A DNA stretch of 64,000 bases from Georgenia soli (GTDB taxonomy: Bacteria > Actinomycetota > Actinomycetes > Actinomycetales > Actinomycetaceae), in NCBI RefSeq assembly GCF_002563695.1, contig NZ_PDJI01000004.1, forward strand, positions 1,674,001-1,738,000, written 5' to 3'. Of the stretch, positions 42,348 through 51,132 are shown piece after piece; positions within the stretch are counted from its first letter, which is position 1; every line of letters starts with the position of its first letter. A program made the position numbers and the translations under genes. Under the pieces are notes generated by a model that saw only the letters and a list, made by a program, of their open reading frames with translations, was not told the DNA's origin and did not search any database.

Positions 42348-43097
42348 ATGCCACCCACCCGCGACCTCGTCGCCCACGCCGTGACGAAGACCTACGGCTC
42401 CGCCTCCTCCACGACGACGGCGCTCGCCGGGGTCGACCTCACCGTCCGAGCCGGCGAGTCGGTCGCCGTCATGGGCCCCTCGGGTTCGGGGAAGTCGACG
42501 CTGCTGCACTGCTTGGCCGGCGTCGTGCGGCCGACCTCCGGCGAGGTGGTCTGGCGGGGACGCCCGATCGGCTCCCTGCCGGACGCCGCCCGCACCGCAC
42601 TGCGCCGGACGGACTTCGGCTTCGTCTTCCAGTCGGGCCAGCTGCTGCCGGAGCTGCCCGCCGAGGAGAACGCGGCCCTGCCCCTGATGCTGCGTGGCGT
42701 GGGCCGCGCCGAGGCGGTCACCGCCGCCCGCGGGTGGCTCGGGCGGCTCGGCCTGCAGGGCATGGAGTCGCGCCGGCCCGGCGAGCTCTCCGGCGGTCAG
42801 GCGCAGCGTGTGGCGATCGCCCGGGCGATGGTCGCCTCCCCCGGCGTCATCTTCGCCGACGAGCCGACCGGCGCCCTGGACCAGACCTCCGGCCGGGAGG
42901 TGCTCGAGGTCCTCACCGGCGCGGCCCGGTCCACCGGGGCGAGCCTCGTCGTCGTCACCCACGACGAGCAGGTCGCCGCGTGGTGCGGCCGGGTGATCGG
43001 GATGCGGGACGGCCGGATCGTCAGCGAGCACCGCCCCGACGAGCGCGGCCACGGCCAGGCCTCGGTCGCCGGCGCGCCCCCGGCGACCGCCCGATGA
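42348..43097 (+). CDS. ABC transporter ATP-binding protein (MacB/LolD-like)
   Basis: 249 residues: Walker A GPSGSGKST, Q-loop FVFQSGQLLPELPAEENAALP, signature [15 protein letters not shown], Walker B VIFADEPTGALDQ and H-loop VVTHDE. The DEPTGALD form marks the MacB/LolD/BceA class that powers FtsX-like permeases. Its stop overlaps the permease start. Likely exports or senses an antimicrobial peptide or lipid. Confidence 0.92.
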   Translation: MPPTRDLVAHAVTKTYGSASSTTTALAGVDLTVRAGESVAVMGPSGSGKSTLLHCLAGVVRPTSGEVVWRGRPIGSLPDAARTALRRTDFGFVFQSGQLLPELPAEENAALPLMLRGVGRAEAVTAARGWLGRLGLQGMESRRPGELSGGQAQRVAIARAMVASPGVIFADEPTGALDQTSGREVLEVLTGAARSTGASLVVVTHDEQVAAWCGRVIGMRDGRIVSEHRPDERGHGQASVAGAPPATAR

Positions 43098-44416
43098 TCG
43101 CGGCCGCACGCCTGTGGTGGCTCCTGCGGCGGCGAGACGCCGGACGCTCGGACCCGCAGCGCCTCACCACCGTGCTCGCGGTCGTCGCGTTCGCCGTGAC
43201 GACGGCGGTCCTGCTCGTCGTCCTCGGCGGTGTCGACGCGTTCCTCGCCCGGGCGGAGCAGGCTGCGGCGGGTGACGTCGAGGGCCTGTACGCCACGCTC
43301 GCCTGCATCGCCGCCGGGCTGCTCGCGGTGCCGCTCGTGACGCTGGGCGGTGCGGCGGCCCGGCTGGCGGTCGCCCGGCGGGACGCCCGGCTGGCCGCGC
43401 TGCGCCTGGCCGGTGCGACGACCACGCAGGTCGGGCTGCTCACGGTCCTGGACGCCGCGGCGCAGGCGGTGGCCGGTGCGGTGCTCGGCGTCCTGGGACA
43501 CCTGCTGCTCCTCCCGGCGGTCAGGCTGCTGCGGTTCCAGGGGCGCACGTTCGAGCTGGGCGAGCTGCTTCTGCCGTGGTGGGCGTTCCCCGCGGCGGTG
43601 CTCGTGATCGTCGCTGTCGCGCTGGTCTCCGCGGTGACGAGCCTGCGCGGCGTGGCGATCAGCCCGCTGGGGGTGGCCGCCCGCGTCACCCCGAAGGGTC
43701 TGCACTGGGCGCGGGTGGTGCCGCTCGTCGTCGTCGCGGCGGCCTTCGCGGCGATGTTCACGCTGGGTCTCGCCGGGATCGCGGTGCTGGCGGGTGTGCT
43801 CGTGCTCGGCTTCGCGACGCTCAACCTCGTGGGCCCCTGGGTCATGTCCGTCGTCGGCCGCGCGGCGCTCAGGGCGGCGCGGAGTCCCGCCACGCTCATC
43901 GCCGCCCGCCGGGTGCTCGACTCCCCCCGCACCGCCTGGCGCAGCGTCGGCGGCGTCTCGCTCGCGGTGTTCGTCGCGGGACTCACCTCGACCGTCGCGA
44001 TGTTCGAGGCCGCCGGCCCGAGCTCCGCCGAGGACGCGATGCTCTTTGCGGACCTGGCGACGGGTGGCTCCCTCACCCTCGGGATCGCGGGGCTGCTCGC
44101 CGCCGTCTCGGCGGCGGTGACGCAGTCCGGGCGGGTGATCGACCAGCGCGGGCAGTACCGGGCCCTGCACCTGGCCGGCACGGACCTGCGCGTCCTGGAC
44201 GCGGCCAGGAGACGCGAGACGACGATCCCGCTCACGGCCGCCGTCGTCCTCGCCGCCGGGGCGGCCGGGGTCTTCATGCTGCCGGTCGTCGGGACGTACC
44301 TGTTCACCGCCGTCCCGCTGGTGGTGCGCTTCCTCGTCGGAGTCGCCGGCGCGGCGGCGCTGGTGGTGCTGGGGACGTCGACGAGCCGGCGGGTCGCACT
44401 CACCGTGCTCGCGTGA
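43094..44416 (+). CDS. FtsX-like ABC permease
   Basis: 440 residues. An N-terminal helix, a first FtsX-like three-helix unit (DARLAALRLAGATTTQVGLLTVLDA), a central set of helices and a second FtsX unit (GQYRALHLAGTDLRVLDAARRRE) near the C-terminus. No large outside domain as in MacB, so closer to the peptide-resistance or uncharacterised actinobacterial type. Coupled to the ATPase by ATGA. No two-component genes are nearby. Confidence 0.88.
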   Translation: MIAAARLWWLLRRRDAGRSDPQRLTTVLAVVAFAVTTAVLLVVLGGVDAFLARAEQAAAGDVEGLYATLACIAAGLLAVPLVTLGGAAARLAVARRDARLAALRLAGATTTQVGLLTVLDAAAQAVAGAVLGVLGHLLLLPAVRLLRFQGRTFELGELLLPWWAFPAAVLVIVAVALVSAVTSLRGVAISPLGVAARVTPKGLHWARVVPLVVVAAAFAAMFTLGLAGIAVLAGVLVLGFATLNLVGPWVMSVVGRAALRAARSPATLIAARRVLDSPRTAWRSVGGVSLAVFVAGLTSTVAMFEAAGPSSAEDAMLFADLATGGSLTLGIAGLLAAVSAAVTQSGRVIDQRGQYRALHLAGTDLRVLDAARRRETTIPLTAAVVLAAGAAGVFMLPVVGTYLFTAVPLVVRFLVGVAGAAALVVLGTSTSRRVALTVLA

Positions 44417-44555
44417 CGGCGGGCACCCACGGGCGCCACGTGACCCCGGACCGGCGCCAGCTGGCGCGGAGAAACGGCACCGGACCGACCCGCCGAGGTT
44501 CGGAGGCTCGTGGTCCGCTGTTCACTTATCCGTCACCGGGGCGCATGATGGGGGT

Positions 44556-44786
44556 ATGGCCTCTACCCGCGCCGGATCCCGCCCGCACCTTCCCAACAGC
44601 CCGTTCAACGCATCCCGCCGTACCCCTGACGCCGAACCGATCCCCGTGGGAGCCCAGCTCTGCCACGACCGGCACGGCCTCGGCCGCGTGATCGCGCTGG
44701 ACGGCGCCGCGTCGGTCATCGTGGACTTCGGCAACGGCGAGCGCCGCCGTGTCTCCATCGACAGCCCCCGCATCGAGCGCCTCTGA
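44556..44786 (+). CDS. Small conserved-looking protein, SH3/KOW-like
   Basis: 76 residues: a basic, disordered first 28 residues, then a compact beta-rich part PVGAQLCHDRHGLGRVIALD...VIVDFGNGERRRVSI that resembles the CarD/KOW-like small beta barrel found in short actinobacterial proteins. Start ATG 44556 is preceded by CATGAT at 6 bases, the leaderless pattern. Convergent with the next gene at 3 bases. Function unknown. Confidence 0.65.
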   Translation: MASTRAGSRPHLPNSPFNASRRTPDAEPIPVGAQLCHDRHGLGRVIALDGAASVIVDFGNGERRRVSIDSPRIERL

Positions 44787-44789
44787 CGC

Positions 44790-46655
44790 TCAGCCCCGCA
44801 GCTTCTCGAGCCTCGCCCGGAGCGCCTCGGCGCGCCGGGCGTTGCCGTGCAAGGAGACGTACCGGTCGCCGAACACCTCGAGCAGCGCGTCGTCGAGCCG
44901 GCGGACCGCACCGGGCGGGTACCGGTAGCCCATGCGTTCGCTGAGGTCCTCGCTGTCGACGTCGCCGAGCACCTCGCCCAGCTCCTGCAGCGACGCCACG
45001 CCCAGCTCGAGGAGGAGCCCGGAGACCCAGGCGTAGTGGTCGGTGCGCGACCACCCGGCGCCCGGGAAGCGACCGGCCAGGAACGCCGCGAGGTCCTGGG
45101 CGCTGATCCGCGGGTCGGCCGCGTCGCTCCCGGGCTCGTGGCCCGTCATGCTCTCCTGCAGGCGGTCCCGGATCGCGGAGAACTCCCGGTCCGCGAGGTC
45201 GAGCAGCCCGGCCGCGAGCGTGAACCGCCGGTCGAGGTCGGGGGCGTACTCCGCCGGCACCGTGCCTTTGTAGCGGATGTCGTGCTCGAACTCCGCCCAG
45301 GCGTGCTGCAGCACCGTGCGCACCTGCACCGACGCGATGCGCCCCGCGAGGTCGCCGTACCCGGTGTCGCGCGCGTGCGCGTCGTCGAGCTGGACGAGCA
45401 CGTGCCGGCTGGCGTAGCCGAACCGCCCCTCCTGCGCCGTCTCCAGTCCCATGTCACGGTCCACGAGCACGGTGAGCTGGTCGGCGAGCAGCTCGACGAC
45501 CGCCTGGACGTCGCTGACCAGGTACGCGATCACCCGCACCCCCACCTGGTCCGTGATCTGGTGCAGCGGGTCGCTGTAGACGGGCCGTCCGCCGGCCGTG
45601 CGTGAGGCCTTCTCGGCGAAGGACTCGACGGACTTGGCGCGCCCCGAGACGGTGAGGTAGTTGATGCCCGCCTCGTCCAGCAGGGACGTGACGAGGGCGA
45701 CGTACCGCTCGGTGGTCCGCTCGAGAGCCGGGCGCTGGGCCGCGTACGTCTGCACCGCCTCGCGGACGGGGTCGGCCGCTGGCACCGGCGCCGCCTCCGG
45801 AGCGGCGGCCTCCGGCGTCGCGGCCCCCGGCGTCACGGCCCCCGGCGTCGCGGCCGGCGGTGGAGCGGCGTCCGGTGCGGCGCCGGCCTCGGACGGCCGT
45901 TGCGCCCGTGGGGCCGGCACGTGCCCCTCGGGCAGGGTGGGCGTGACGATGTAGCCGGTGGCCAGGTCGCCGTAGGTGGTGGTGCGCTCCGGGTGGGCCT
46001 CGGCGAACCGGGCGACGTACGCGCACACCACGGCGTCGATCTGGTCCTCGGCCCGGCGCAGGTCGCTCTTGCGGCCCGCCTCCCGGACGTCGGCGACGAG
46101 CCTGCGCCAGCCGTCGTGGCCGGTGACGACCATGGGCGTCTCCGCCTCGGCGAGGCCCTCGAGGTGTCCGACGAGCTCCAGGAGCGCCTCGCGCAGCTCC
46201 GGCAGGGTCCGCCCCGGCTTCTGCTTGTACTTCAGGGTCCGGCCGAGACGGAACAGCGCGATCGTCGCCGGGTGGGGGTAGACCTCGATCGCCCTGCGGG
46301 GGCGGCGGGAGGCGGGGTTGATGTCCAGGCCAAGCGCCTTGGCCAGGCGTGCGCCGCGCGGCGTGCCCGCGAACTCCGGCCTGCCCGTGTTGGCCGGGTG
46401 AGCGCCGGCGTCGAAGCGGGCGAAGTCCCGGTTGAGCGCCGCCTCGCACGGCCGGTTGCCCGTCTCGTTGACGACGACGAGCGGGGCGTCGATCGCCACC
46501 AGGACCGGCCCCTGCCGGTAGGGCGAGAGCGCGGCGAGGATGGACTCGTCGGTGTCCTGCGCCGAGAGGTGGACCAGGCGTCCGCCGTCGTCAAGGACGG
46601 CGAGGCCGGTGGGGCGGACCTCGCCCCAGGCGAGGTCGATGCCGACGTAGTGCAT
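44790..46655 (-). CDS. DUF429 - RelA/SpoT synthetase-like fusion protein
   Basis: 621 residues. Residues 1-240 are a DUF429 domain (RNase H-like fold): VGIDLAWG (D7), VAIDAPL (D56), AIEVYPHP (E124) and RRAEDQIDAVVCAY (acidic D207 helix). A Pro/Ala repeat linker (~245-300) joins a RelA/SpoT nucleotidyltransferase-like domain (~315-465): VSGRAKSVESF (R339, K341, S342), ITDQVGVRVIAY (D369, R374), FGYASRH (Y414) and VQVRTVLQHAWAEFEHDIRYKG core (R446, H451, E457, H458, K463). No HD hydrolase, TGS or ACT domain. Residues 500-621 are an unassigned helical tail. It could make (p)ppGpp or transfer pyrophosphate to RNA as toxic alarmone synthetases do. ATG 46655 is the DUF429 start. Confidence 0.85.
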   Translation of the reverse strand: MHYVGIDLAWGEVRPTGLAVLDDGGRLVHLSAQDTDESILAALSPYRQGPVLVAIDAPLVVVNETGNRPCEAALNRDFARFDAGAHPANTGRPEFAGTPRGARLAKALGLDINPASRRPRRAIEVYPHPATIALFRLGRTLKYKQKPGRTLPELREALLELVGHLEGLAEAETPMVVTGHDGWRRLVADVREAGRKSDLRRAEDQIDAVVCAYVARFAEAHPERTTTYGDLATGYIVTPTLPEGHVPAPRAQRPSEAGAAPDAAPPPAATPGAVTPGAATPEAAAPEAAPVPAADPVREAVQTYAAQRPALERTTERYVALVTSLLDEAGINYLTVSGRAKSVESFAEKASRTAGGRPVYSDPLHQITDQVGVRVIAYLVSDVQAVVELLADQLTVLVDRDMGLETAQEGRFGYASRHVLVQLDDAHARDTGYGDLAGRIASVQVRTVLQHAWAEFEHDIRYKGTVPAEYAPDLDRRFTLAAGLLDLADREFSAIRDRLQESMTGHEPGSDAADPRISAQDLAAFLAGRFPGAGWSRTDHYAWVSGLLLELGVASLQELGEVLGDVDSEDLSERMGYRYPPGAVRRLDDALLEVFGDRYVSLHGNARRAEALRARLEKLRG

Positions 46656-46759
46656 GGGGACACTCTGCCCTGCCGCGCCCACGGACGACCGCGGCGCCCT
46701 CCCCGGCCCGGCGCGCCGGGCAGGCACGCCCGAGCCGGAAGGAGGGGCCGCCGTCGTCC

Positions 46760-47881
46760 CTACAGGTGCCGCTCGTCGGGGCCGTTGTAGGCGCTGAGCG
46801 GGCGGATCAGCGCGTTGGACGCGAGCTGCTCCATGATGTGCGCGGTCCAGCCGGTGATGCGGGCGGCGACGAACAGCGGCGTGAACGTCGCCGTGTCGAA
46901 GCCCATGAGGTGGTACGCGGGACCGGAGGGGTAGTCCAGGTTGGGCCGGATGTTCTTCCGCTCGACCATTGCGGCCTCGAGTCGGTCGTAGAGCTCGGCC
47001 AGGTCGGGGCGGTCGTAGTGCGCGACGAGGGTGTCCAGCGCCGCCTTCATCGTGGGCACCCGCGAGTCGCCGCGCTTGTAGACGCGGTGCCCGAAGCCCA
47101 TGATCTTGCGCTTCTCGGCCAGCGCCTGCTCGAGCCACCCCTCCGCGTTCTCGGCGGTGCCGATCTCCTCGAAGACGTGCATGACGGCCTCGTTCGCGCC
47201 GCCGTGCAGCGGGCCCTTGAGCGCCCCGATCGCGCCGACGACGGCGGAGTAGAGGTCCGAGAGCGTCGAGGTGATCACCCGGGCGGTGAAGGTGGAGGCG
47301 TTGAAGGAGTGCTCGGCGTAGAGGATGAGCGAGACCCGGAAGGCGTCGACGACGACGTCCGCGGGCACCTCCCCGAACGTCATGTACAGGAAGTTCTCGA
47401 CGTAGCCCAGGTCGTTCCGGGGCTCGACGAGCTCCTGCCCGCGCCGGCGCCGCTGGTCGTAGGCCACGACCGCGGGGATCTGGGAGAGCAGCCGTACCGA
47501 CTTGGCGTAGCTGGACTCCGGCGAGGCGTCGTCGGCGGCGGGGTCGGTGGCCCCGATGACCGAGACGGCGGTGCGCAGCACGTCCATCGGGTGCGCGGTG
47601 GTGGGGACGAGGTCGACGGCGGCCCGGACCTCCGGGGCGAGCGCCCGCTGGGAGCGGCCCGCCTCCTCCATCTCGCTCAGCTGCTCCGGCGTGGGCAGCT
47701 CGCCGTGCCACAGCAGGTAGGCGACCTCCTCGAAGGTGCACCGGGCGGCGAGCTCCTGGACGGGGTAGCCGCGGTACAGCAGGGAGTTGGTCTCGGGGTT
47801 GACCTTGGAGATGGCGGTGGTGTCGGCGACGACGCCGACGAGGCCCTTGCGGATCTCGGGCTCGGTCTGGGTCTGGCTCAT
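46760..47881 (-). CDS. prpC: 2-methylcitrate synthase
   Basis: 373-residue citrate-synthase-family enzyme that joins propionyl-CoA and oxaloacetate. IRKGLVGVVADTTAISKV and LLYRGYPVQELA at the start, catalytic histidines in GPLHGGANE and GFGHRVYK, and the C-terminal DYPSGPAYHLMGFDTATFTPLFV are typical of the methylcitrate/type-2 group. AAGGAG lies 6 bases before ATG 47881. Last gene of the propionate operon. Confidence 0.93.
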   Translation of the reverse strand: MSQTQTEPEIRKGLVGVVADTTAISKVNPETNSLLYRGYPVQELAARCTFEEVAYLLWHGELPTPEQLSEMEEAGRSQRALAPEVRAAVDLVPTTAHPMDVLRTAVSVIGATDPAADDASPESSYAKSVRLLSQIPAVVAYDQRRRRGQELVEPRNDLGYVENFLYMTFGEVPADVVVDAFRVSLILYAEHSFNASTFTARVITSTLSDLYSAVVGAIGALKGPLHGGANEAVMHVFEEIGTAENAEGWLEQALAEKRKIMGFGHRVYKRGDSRVPTMKAALDTLVAHYDRPDLAELYDRLEAAMVERKNIRPNLDYPSGPAYHLMGFDTATFTPLFVAARITGWTAHIMEQLASNALIRPLSAYNGPDERHL

Positions 47882-47925
47882 GTCTCGCTCCTTCGCGAAC
47901 ATCTGGCGGCAGATCTGGGGCTGGG

Positions 47926-48828
47926 TCAGTCGGTGCGGACGGTGAAGTTGTAGATGCCGGTGTCGAAGTGGTTGTAGGCCTCGTAGTCGAGAAGCTCGTA
48001 CAGGCGGGAGCGGTGCTGCATGCTGGCCAGCTCCGAGGTCAGCGTCCCCTCGCGCCGGATGGTGTCCAGGCCGCGTTCGGCGGCGCCCATCGCCAGGCGC
48101 AGCAGCGAGACCGGGAAGATGACGATCGAGACGCCGGCATCCCTCAGCTGGTCGGTGGTGAACAGCTCGGACTTGCCGAACTCGGTCATGTTCGCCAGCA
48201 CGGGGACCTCGACGGCGCTGGCGATCGCCTCGAACTCGGCGAGGTCGCGCATGGCCTCGGGGAAGATCGCGTCCGCACCGGCGTCCACCAGGGCCCTGGC
48301 CCGGTCGGCGGCGGCGTCGAAACCGTCGACGCCGCGGACGTCGGTGCGGGCCATGACGAGCAGGTTGGGGTCGCGGCGGGCGTCGACGGCGGCGCGGACG
48401 CGCTTGGCGGCGGTGTCGACGTCGACCACCTGCTTGCCGTCGAGGTGACCGCACCGCTTGGGGTTGACCTGGTCCTCGATGTGCAGGCCCGCGACGCCGG
48501 CGTCCTCGAGGGACTGGACGGTACGGGCGACGTTCATCGGCTCGCCGAACCCGGTGTCCGCGTCCACCAGCGCCGGCAGGTCGGTCATGCGGGCGATCTG
48601 CTGGGACCGGCCCGCCACCTCGGTCAGGGTCGTCAGCCCGATGTCGGGCAGCCCCAGGTCGGCGGAGAGCACCGCGCCGGAGATGTAGACGCCGTCGAAG
48701 CCCTTCTCCTGGATCAGCTTCGCCGAGAGGGGGTTGAACGCGCCGGGGAAGAGCAGCGTCTCGTCGGTGGCGAGCCGCTCGCGCAGCCGCGCCCGCTTCT
48801 CGGCCGCGTTCGTCGTGCAGTACAGCAT
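47926..48828 (-). CDS. prpB: 2-methylisocitrate lyase
   Basis: 300-residue isocitrate-lyase-superfamily enzyme that splits 2-methylisocitrate to pyruvate and succinate. The catalytic loop KRCGHLDGK, ALVDADTGFGEP and the N-terminal LLFPGAFNPLSAKLIQEKGFDGVYISGA are characteristic. Its ATG shares one base with the prpD stop (TGATG). Confidence 0.95.
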   Translation of the reverse strand: MLYCTTNAAEKRARLRERLATDETLLFPGAFNPLSAKLIQEKGFDGVYISGAVLSADLGLPDIGLTTLTEVAGRSQQIARMTDLPALVDADTGFGEPMNVARTVQSLEDAGVAGLHIEDQVNPKRCGHLDGKQVVDVDTAAKRVRAAVDARRDPNLLVMARTDVRGVDGFDAAADRARALVDAGADAIFPEAMRDLAEFEAIASAVEVPVLANMTEFGKSELFTTDQLRDAGVSIVIFPVSLLRLAMGAAERGLDTIRREGTLTSELASMQHRSRLYELLDYEAYNHFDTGIYNFTVRTD

Positions 48829-50354
48829 CAGAAGATCCCCTCCGGGACGGTGACGGCGTCGAGGTAGCCGTCGGGGGCGGTCACGGTCAGCTCGCCCAGC
48901 TCCGCGGCGGAGAGCTCGGGCAGGCGCTGGGCGACGTCGAGGAACCGCTCGACCTCGGCCTCGTCCAGGACGCCCTCGGCCAGGGTGCGGAACTTCGCCA
49001 CGTACTGCTCGCGGGCGAAGGGCCGGGCCCCCAGGGGGTGGGCGTCGGCGACGGCGATCTCCTCCACGATGCGTCCGCCGTCGGCCATGGTGATCTCGAG
49101 CCGGCCGCCGAAGGCCTTCTCGGCCGGGTCGCTCGAGTGGTACCGCCGGGTCCACTCCGGGTCCTCCGCCGTCGTGACCTTGCGCCACAGCTCGACCGTG
49201 TCGGGGCGCCCGGCCCGCTCCGGGGCGTACGAGCGCACGTGGTGCCAGGCCCCGTCCTGCAGCGCGACGGCGACGATGTACGGGATCGAGTGGTCGAGCG
49301 TCTCGCGCGAGGCGGTGGGGTCGTACTTCTGCGGGTCGTTGGCGCCCGAGCCGATGACGTAGTGGGTGTGGTGGGAGGTGTGCAGCACGATCGAGGTGAC
49401 GTTGTCCGGGTCGCGCAGGAACGGGTACTGGGTCCCGATCCGGCGGGCCAGGTCGATGAGCGCCTGCGCCTGGTACTCCGCGGAGTGCTCCTTGGTGTAG
49501 GTGTCCAGGATCGCCGTGCGGGGCTCGCCGGGGCCGGGCAGGACGACGTCGTAGGCGGCGTCCGGGCCGTCGAGCAGCCACGCGACGACGCCGTCCTCGC
49601 CCTCGTAGATCGGCGTCGGGGAGGTCTGGCCCCGCATGGCGCGGTCCACGGCCTCGACCGCGACCTTGCCGGCGAAGGCCGGGGCGTAGGCCTTCCAGGT
49701 GGAGATCTCGCCCTTGCGGGACTGCCGGGTGGCGGTCGTGGTGTGCAGGGCCTGCCCGATCGCGTGGAAGATCGTCTCGGCGTCCAGGCCCAGGAGCGTC
49801 CCGATGCCCGCGGCCGCCGAAGGGCCGAGATGGGCGACGTGGTCGATCTTGTGCTTGTGCAGGCTGATCGCCCTGACGAGGTCGACCTGGATCTCGTAGC
49901 CGGTGACGATGCCGCGCACCAGCTCCTTCCCGGTCAGGCCGCGCCGCTCGGCGAGGTGCTGCGCGACGGCGAGTATCGGTGGGATGTTGTCGGCCGGGTG
50001 GGAGTAGTCCGCGGCGAGGAAGGTGTCGTGGTAGTCCAGCTCGCGCACCGCCACCCCGTTGGCCCAGGCCGCCCACTCGGGGCTGACCCGGGTGGTGAGC
50101 GGGGTGCCGAAGACCGTGGCGCCCGGGCTGTACGGGTGCGCCAGCGCCTGGGCGCGGGCCGCCGCCGGCGGGGTGCGCACCAGCGACGCGGTGGCCACGG
50201 CCGCGTTGTCGATGACGCGGTTGACCACCATGTCGGTGACCGCCTCGGTGACCTCCACCGGGTCGGTGGCGAGCTCGGCGAGCTTCCAGGCGAGCTGCTC
50301 CTCGCGGGGCAGGTTGTCGGCGCTGGGGTGGACGCGGAGATGGTGGGTGTTCAC
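48828..50354 (-). CDS. prpD: 2-methylcitrate dehydratase PrpD
   Basis: 508-residue MmgE/PrpD-family enzyme. [37 protein letters not shown] and [16 protein letters not shown] segments (here [22 protein letters not shown]) define the family. It dehydrates 2-methylcitrate to 2-methylaconitate/2-methylisocitrate. Overlaps the regulator gene by 4 bases. Confidence 0.95.
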   Translation of the reverse strand: MNTHHLRVHPSADNLPREEQLAWKLAELATDPVEVTEAVTDMVVNRVIDNAAVATASLVRTPPAAARAQALAHPYSPGATVFGTPLTTRVSPEWAAWANGVAVRELDYHDTFLAADYSHPADNIPPILAVAQHLAERRGLTGKELVRGIVTGYEIQVDLVRAISLHKHKIDHVAHLGPSAAAGIGTLLGLDAETIFHAIGQALHTTTATRQSRKGEISTWKAYAPAFAGKVAVEAVDRAMRGQTSPTPIYEGEDGVVAWLLDGPDAAYDVVLPGPGEPRTAILDTYTKEHSAEYQAQALIDLARRIGTQYPFLRDPDNVTSIVLHTSHHTHYVIGSGANDPQKYDPTASRETLDHSIPYIVAVALQDGAWHHVRSYAPERAGRPDTVELWRKVTTAEDPEWTRRYHSSDPAEKAFGGRLEITMADGGRIVEEIAVADAHPLGARPFAREQYVAKFRTLAEGVLDEAEVERFLDVAQRLPELSAAELGELTVTAPDGYLDAVTVPEGIF

Positions 50355-51028
50355 CGGGTGGCTCCAGGAGTGTGGGTGGGTGCGGGGTCGGACGCCCGGC
50401 CGTCGTCGGCCAGGCTGGTGAGGATGGTGTCCAGGGACGTGCGCAGGTGCACGGCGGTGGCGTGGGCGGCGAGGGTCTCGTCCCGCTCGGCGACGGCGCG
50501 CGCGATGAGCGCGTGCTCGGCCGCGGCACGGGCGAGGCGCTCGGGGTTGTCGTGGGAGAGCCGCCGGGCGCGGGCGGTGTGGGTGCGCAGGGTGGTCAGC
50601 GCGCGCAGGAGGTACGGGCTGGCGGCGGCCTCGTCGAGGGCCGCGTCGAGCTCGGCGACGAGCGCGTAGTAGGCCTCCCGCTCCCCCACGAGCCCCCCGG
50701 CGCGGGCGAAGCGCTCGGCGAGGGCGCCGAAGACCTCCCGGGTGCCGCGGCGGGCCGCGAGCCGCGCCTGCTGCACCTCGAGGGCCTCACGCAGCTCGAA
50801 GAGATGGACGAGGTCGGGGGCGCTGAGGGCCGAGACGACGAGCGTACGGCCCTTGCCGACGACGGCGAGCCCGTCCGAGACAAGCCGGCCGAAGGCCTCG
50901 CGCAGCGGCGTCCGGGAGACCCCGAGACGCTCGGCCTGCTCGACCTCGCTGAGCACGGCGCCCGGCTGCAGGCGCCAGGAGACGATCTCCTCCCGCAGGG
51001 AGGCGTAGACCCTCTCGCTGGCGCGCAC
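50351..51028 (-). CDS. GntR-family (FadR type) regulator of the propionate operon
   Basis: 225 residues: winged helix at residues 1-70 ([42 protein letters not shown]) and a helical FCD ligand domain. GTG 51028 has TAGGCT 6 bases upstream and no ribosome site, so leaderless. It is the first gene of the operon and a perfect GntR-type palindrome lies just upstream, so autoregulation together with prpDBC is likely; the ligand may be a methylcitrate-cycle intermediate. Confidence 0.9.
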   Translation of the reverse strand: MRASERVYASLREEIVSWRLQPGAVLSEVEQAERLGVSRTPLREAFGRLVSDGLAVVGKGRTLVVSALSAPDLVHLFELREALEVQQARLAARRGTREVFGALAERFARAGGLVGEREAYYALVAELDAALDEAAASPYLLRALTTLRTHTARARRLSHDNPERLARAAAEHALIARAVAERDETLAAHATAVHLRTSLDTILTSLADDGRASDPAPTHTPGATR

Positions 51029-51057
51029 GTCGGCAGCCTACCCCGCAGACCTGCTCC

Positions 51058-51067
51058 TTGTATACAA
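51058..51067. promoter_or_regulatory. GntR operator TTGTATACAA
   Basis: Perfect 10-bp palindrome in an otherwise GC-rich promoter, matching the TNGTNNACNA pattern of FadR-type GntR proteins. It lies at about -35 relative to the inferred start of the regulator transcript, with TAGGCT at 51040-51035 as the -10 box. Confidence 0.75.
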
Positions 51068-51132
51068 ACTCCGGGCGGTTTTGCCCCGAGCAGGCGGGAT
51101 CGTGCCTGGTTGTGCACATCCCGGTGCGGGCG

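Noticed and set aside
46760..48454. Fusion of methylcitrate synthase with upstream sequence
   Set aside because: The upstream part of the open frame is a shadow of prpB; AAGGAG before ATG 47881 marks the real start.
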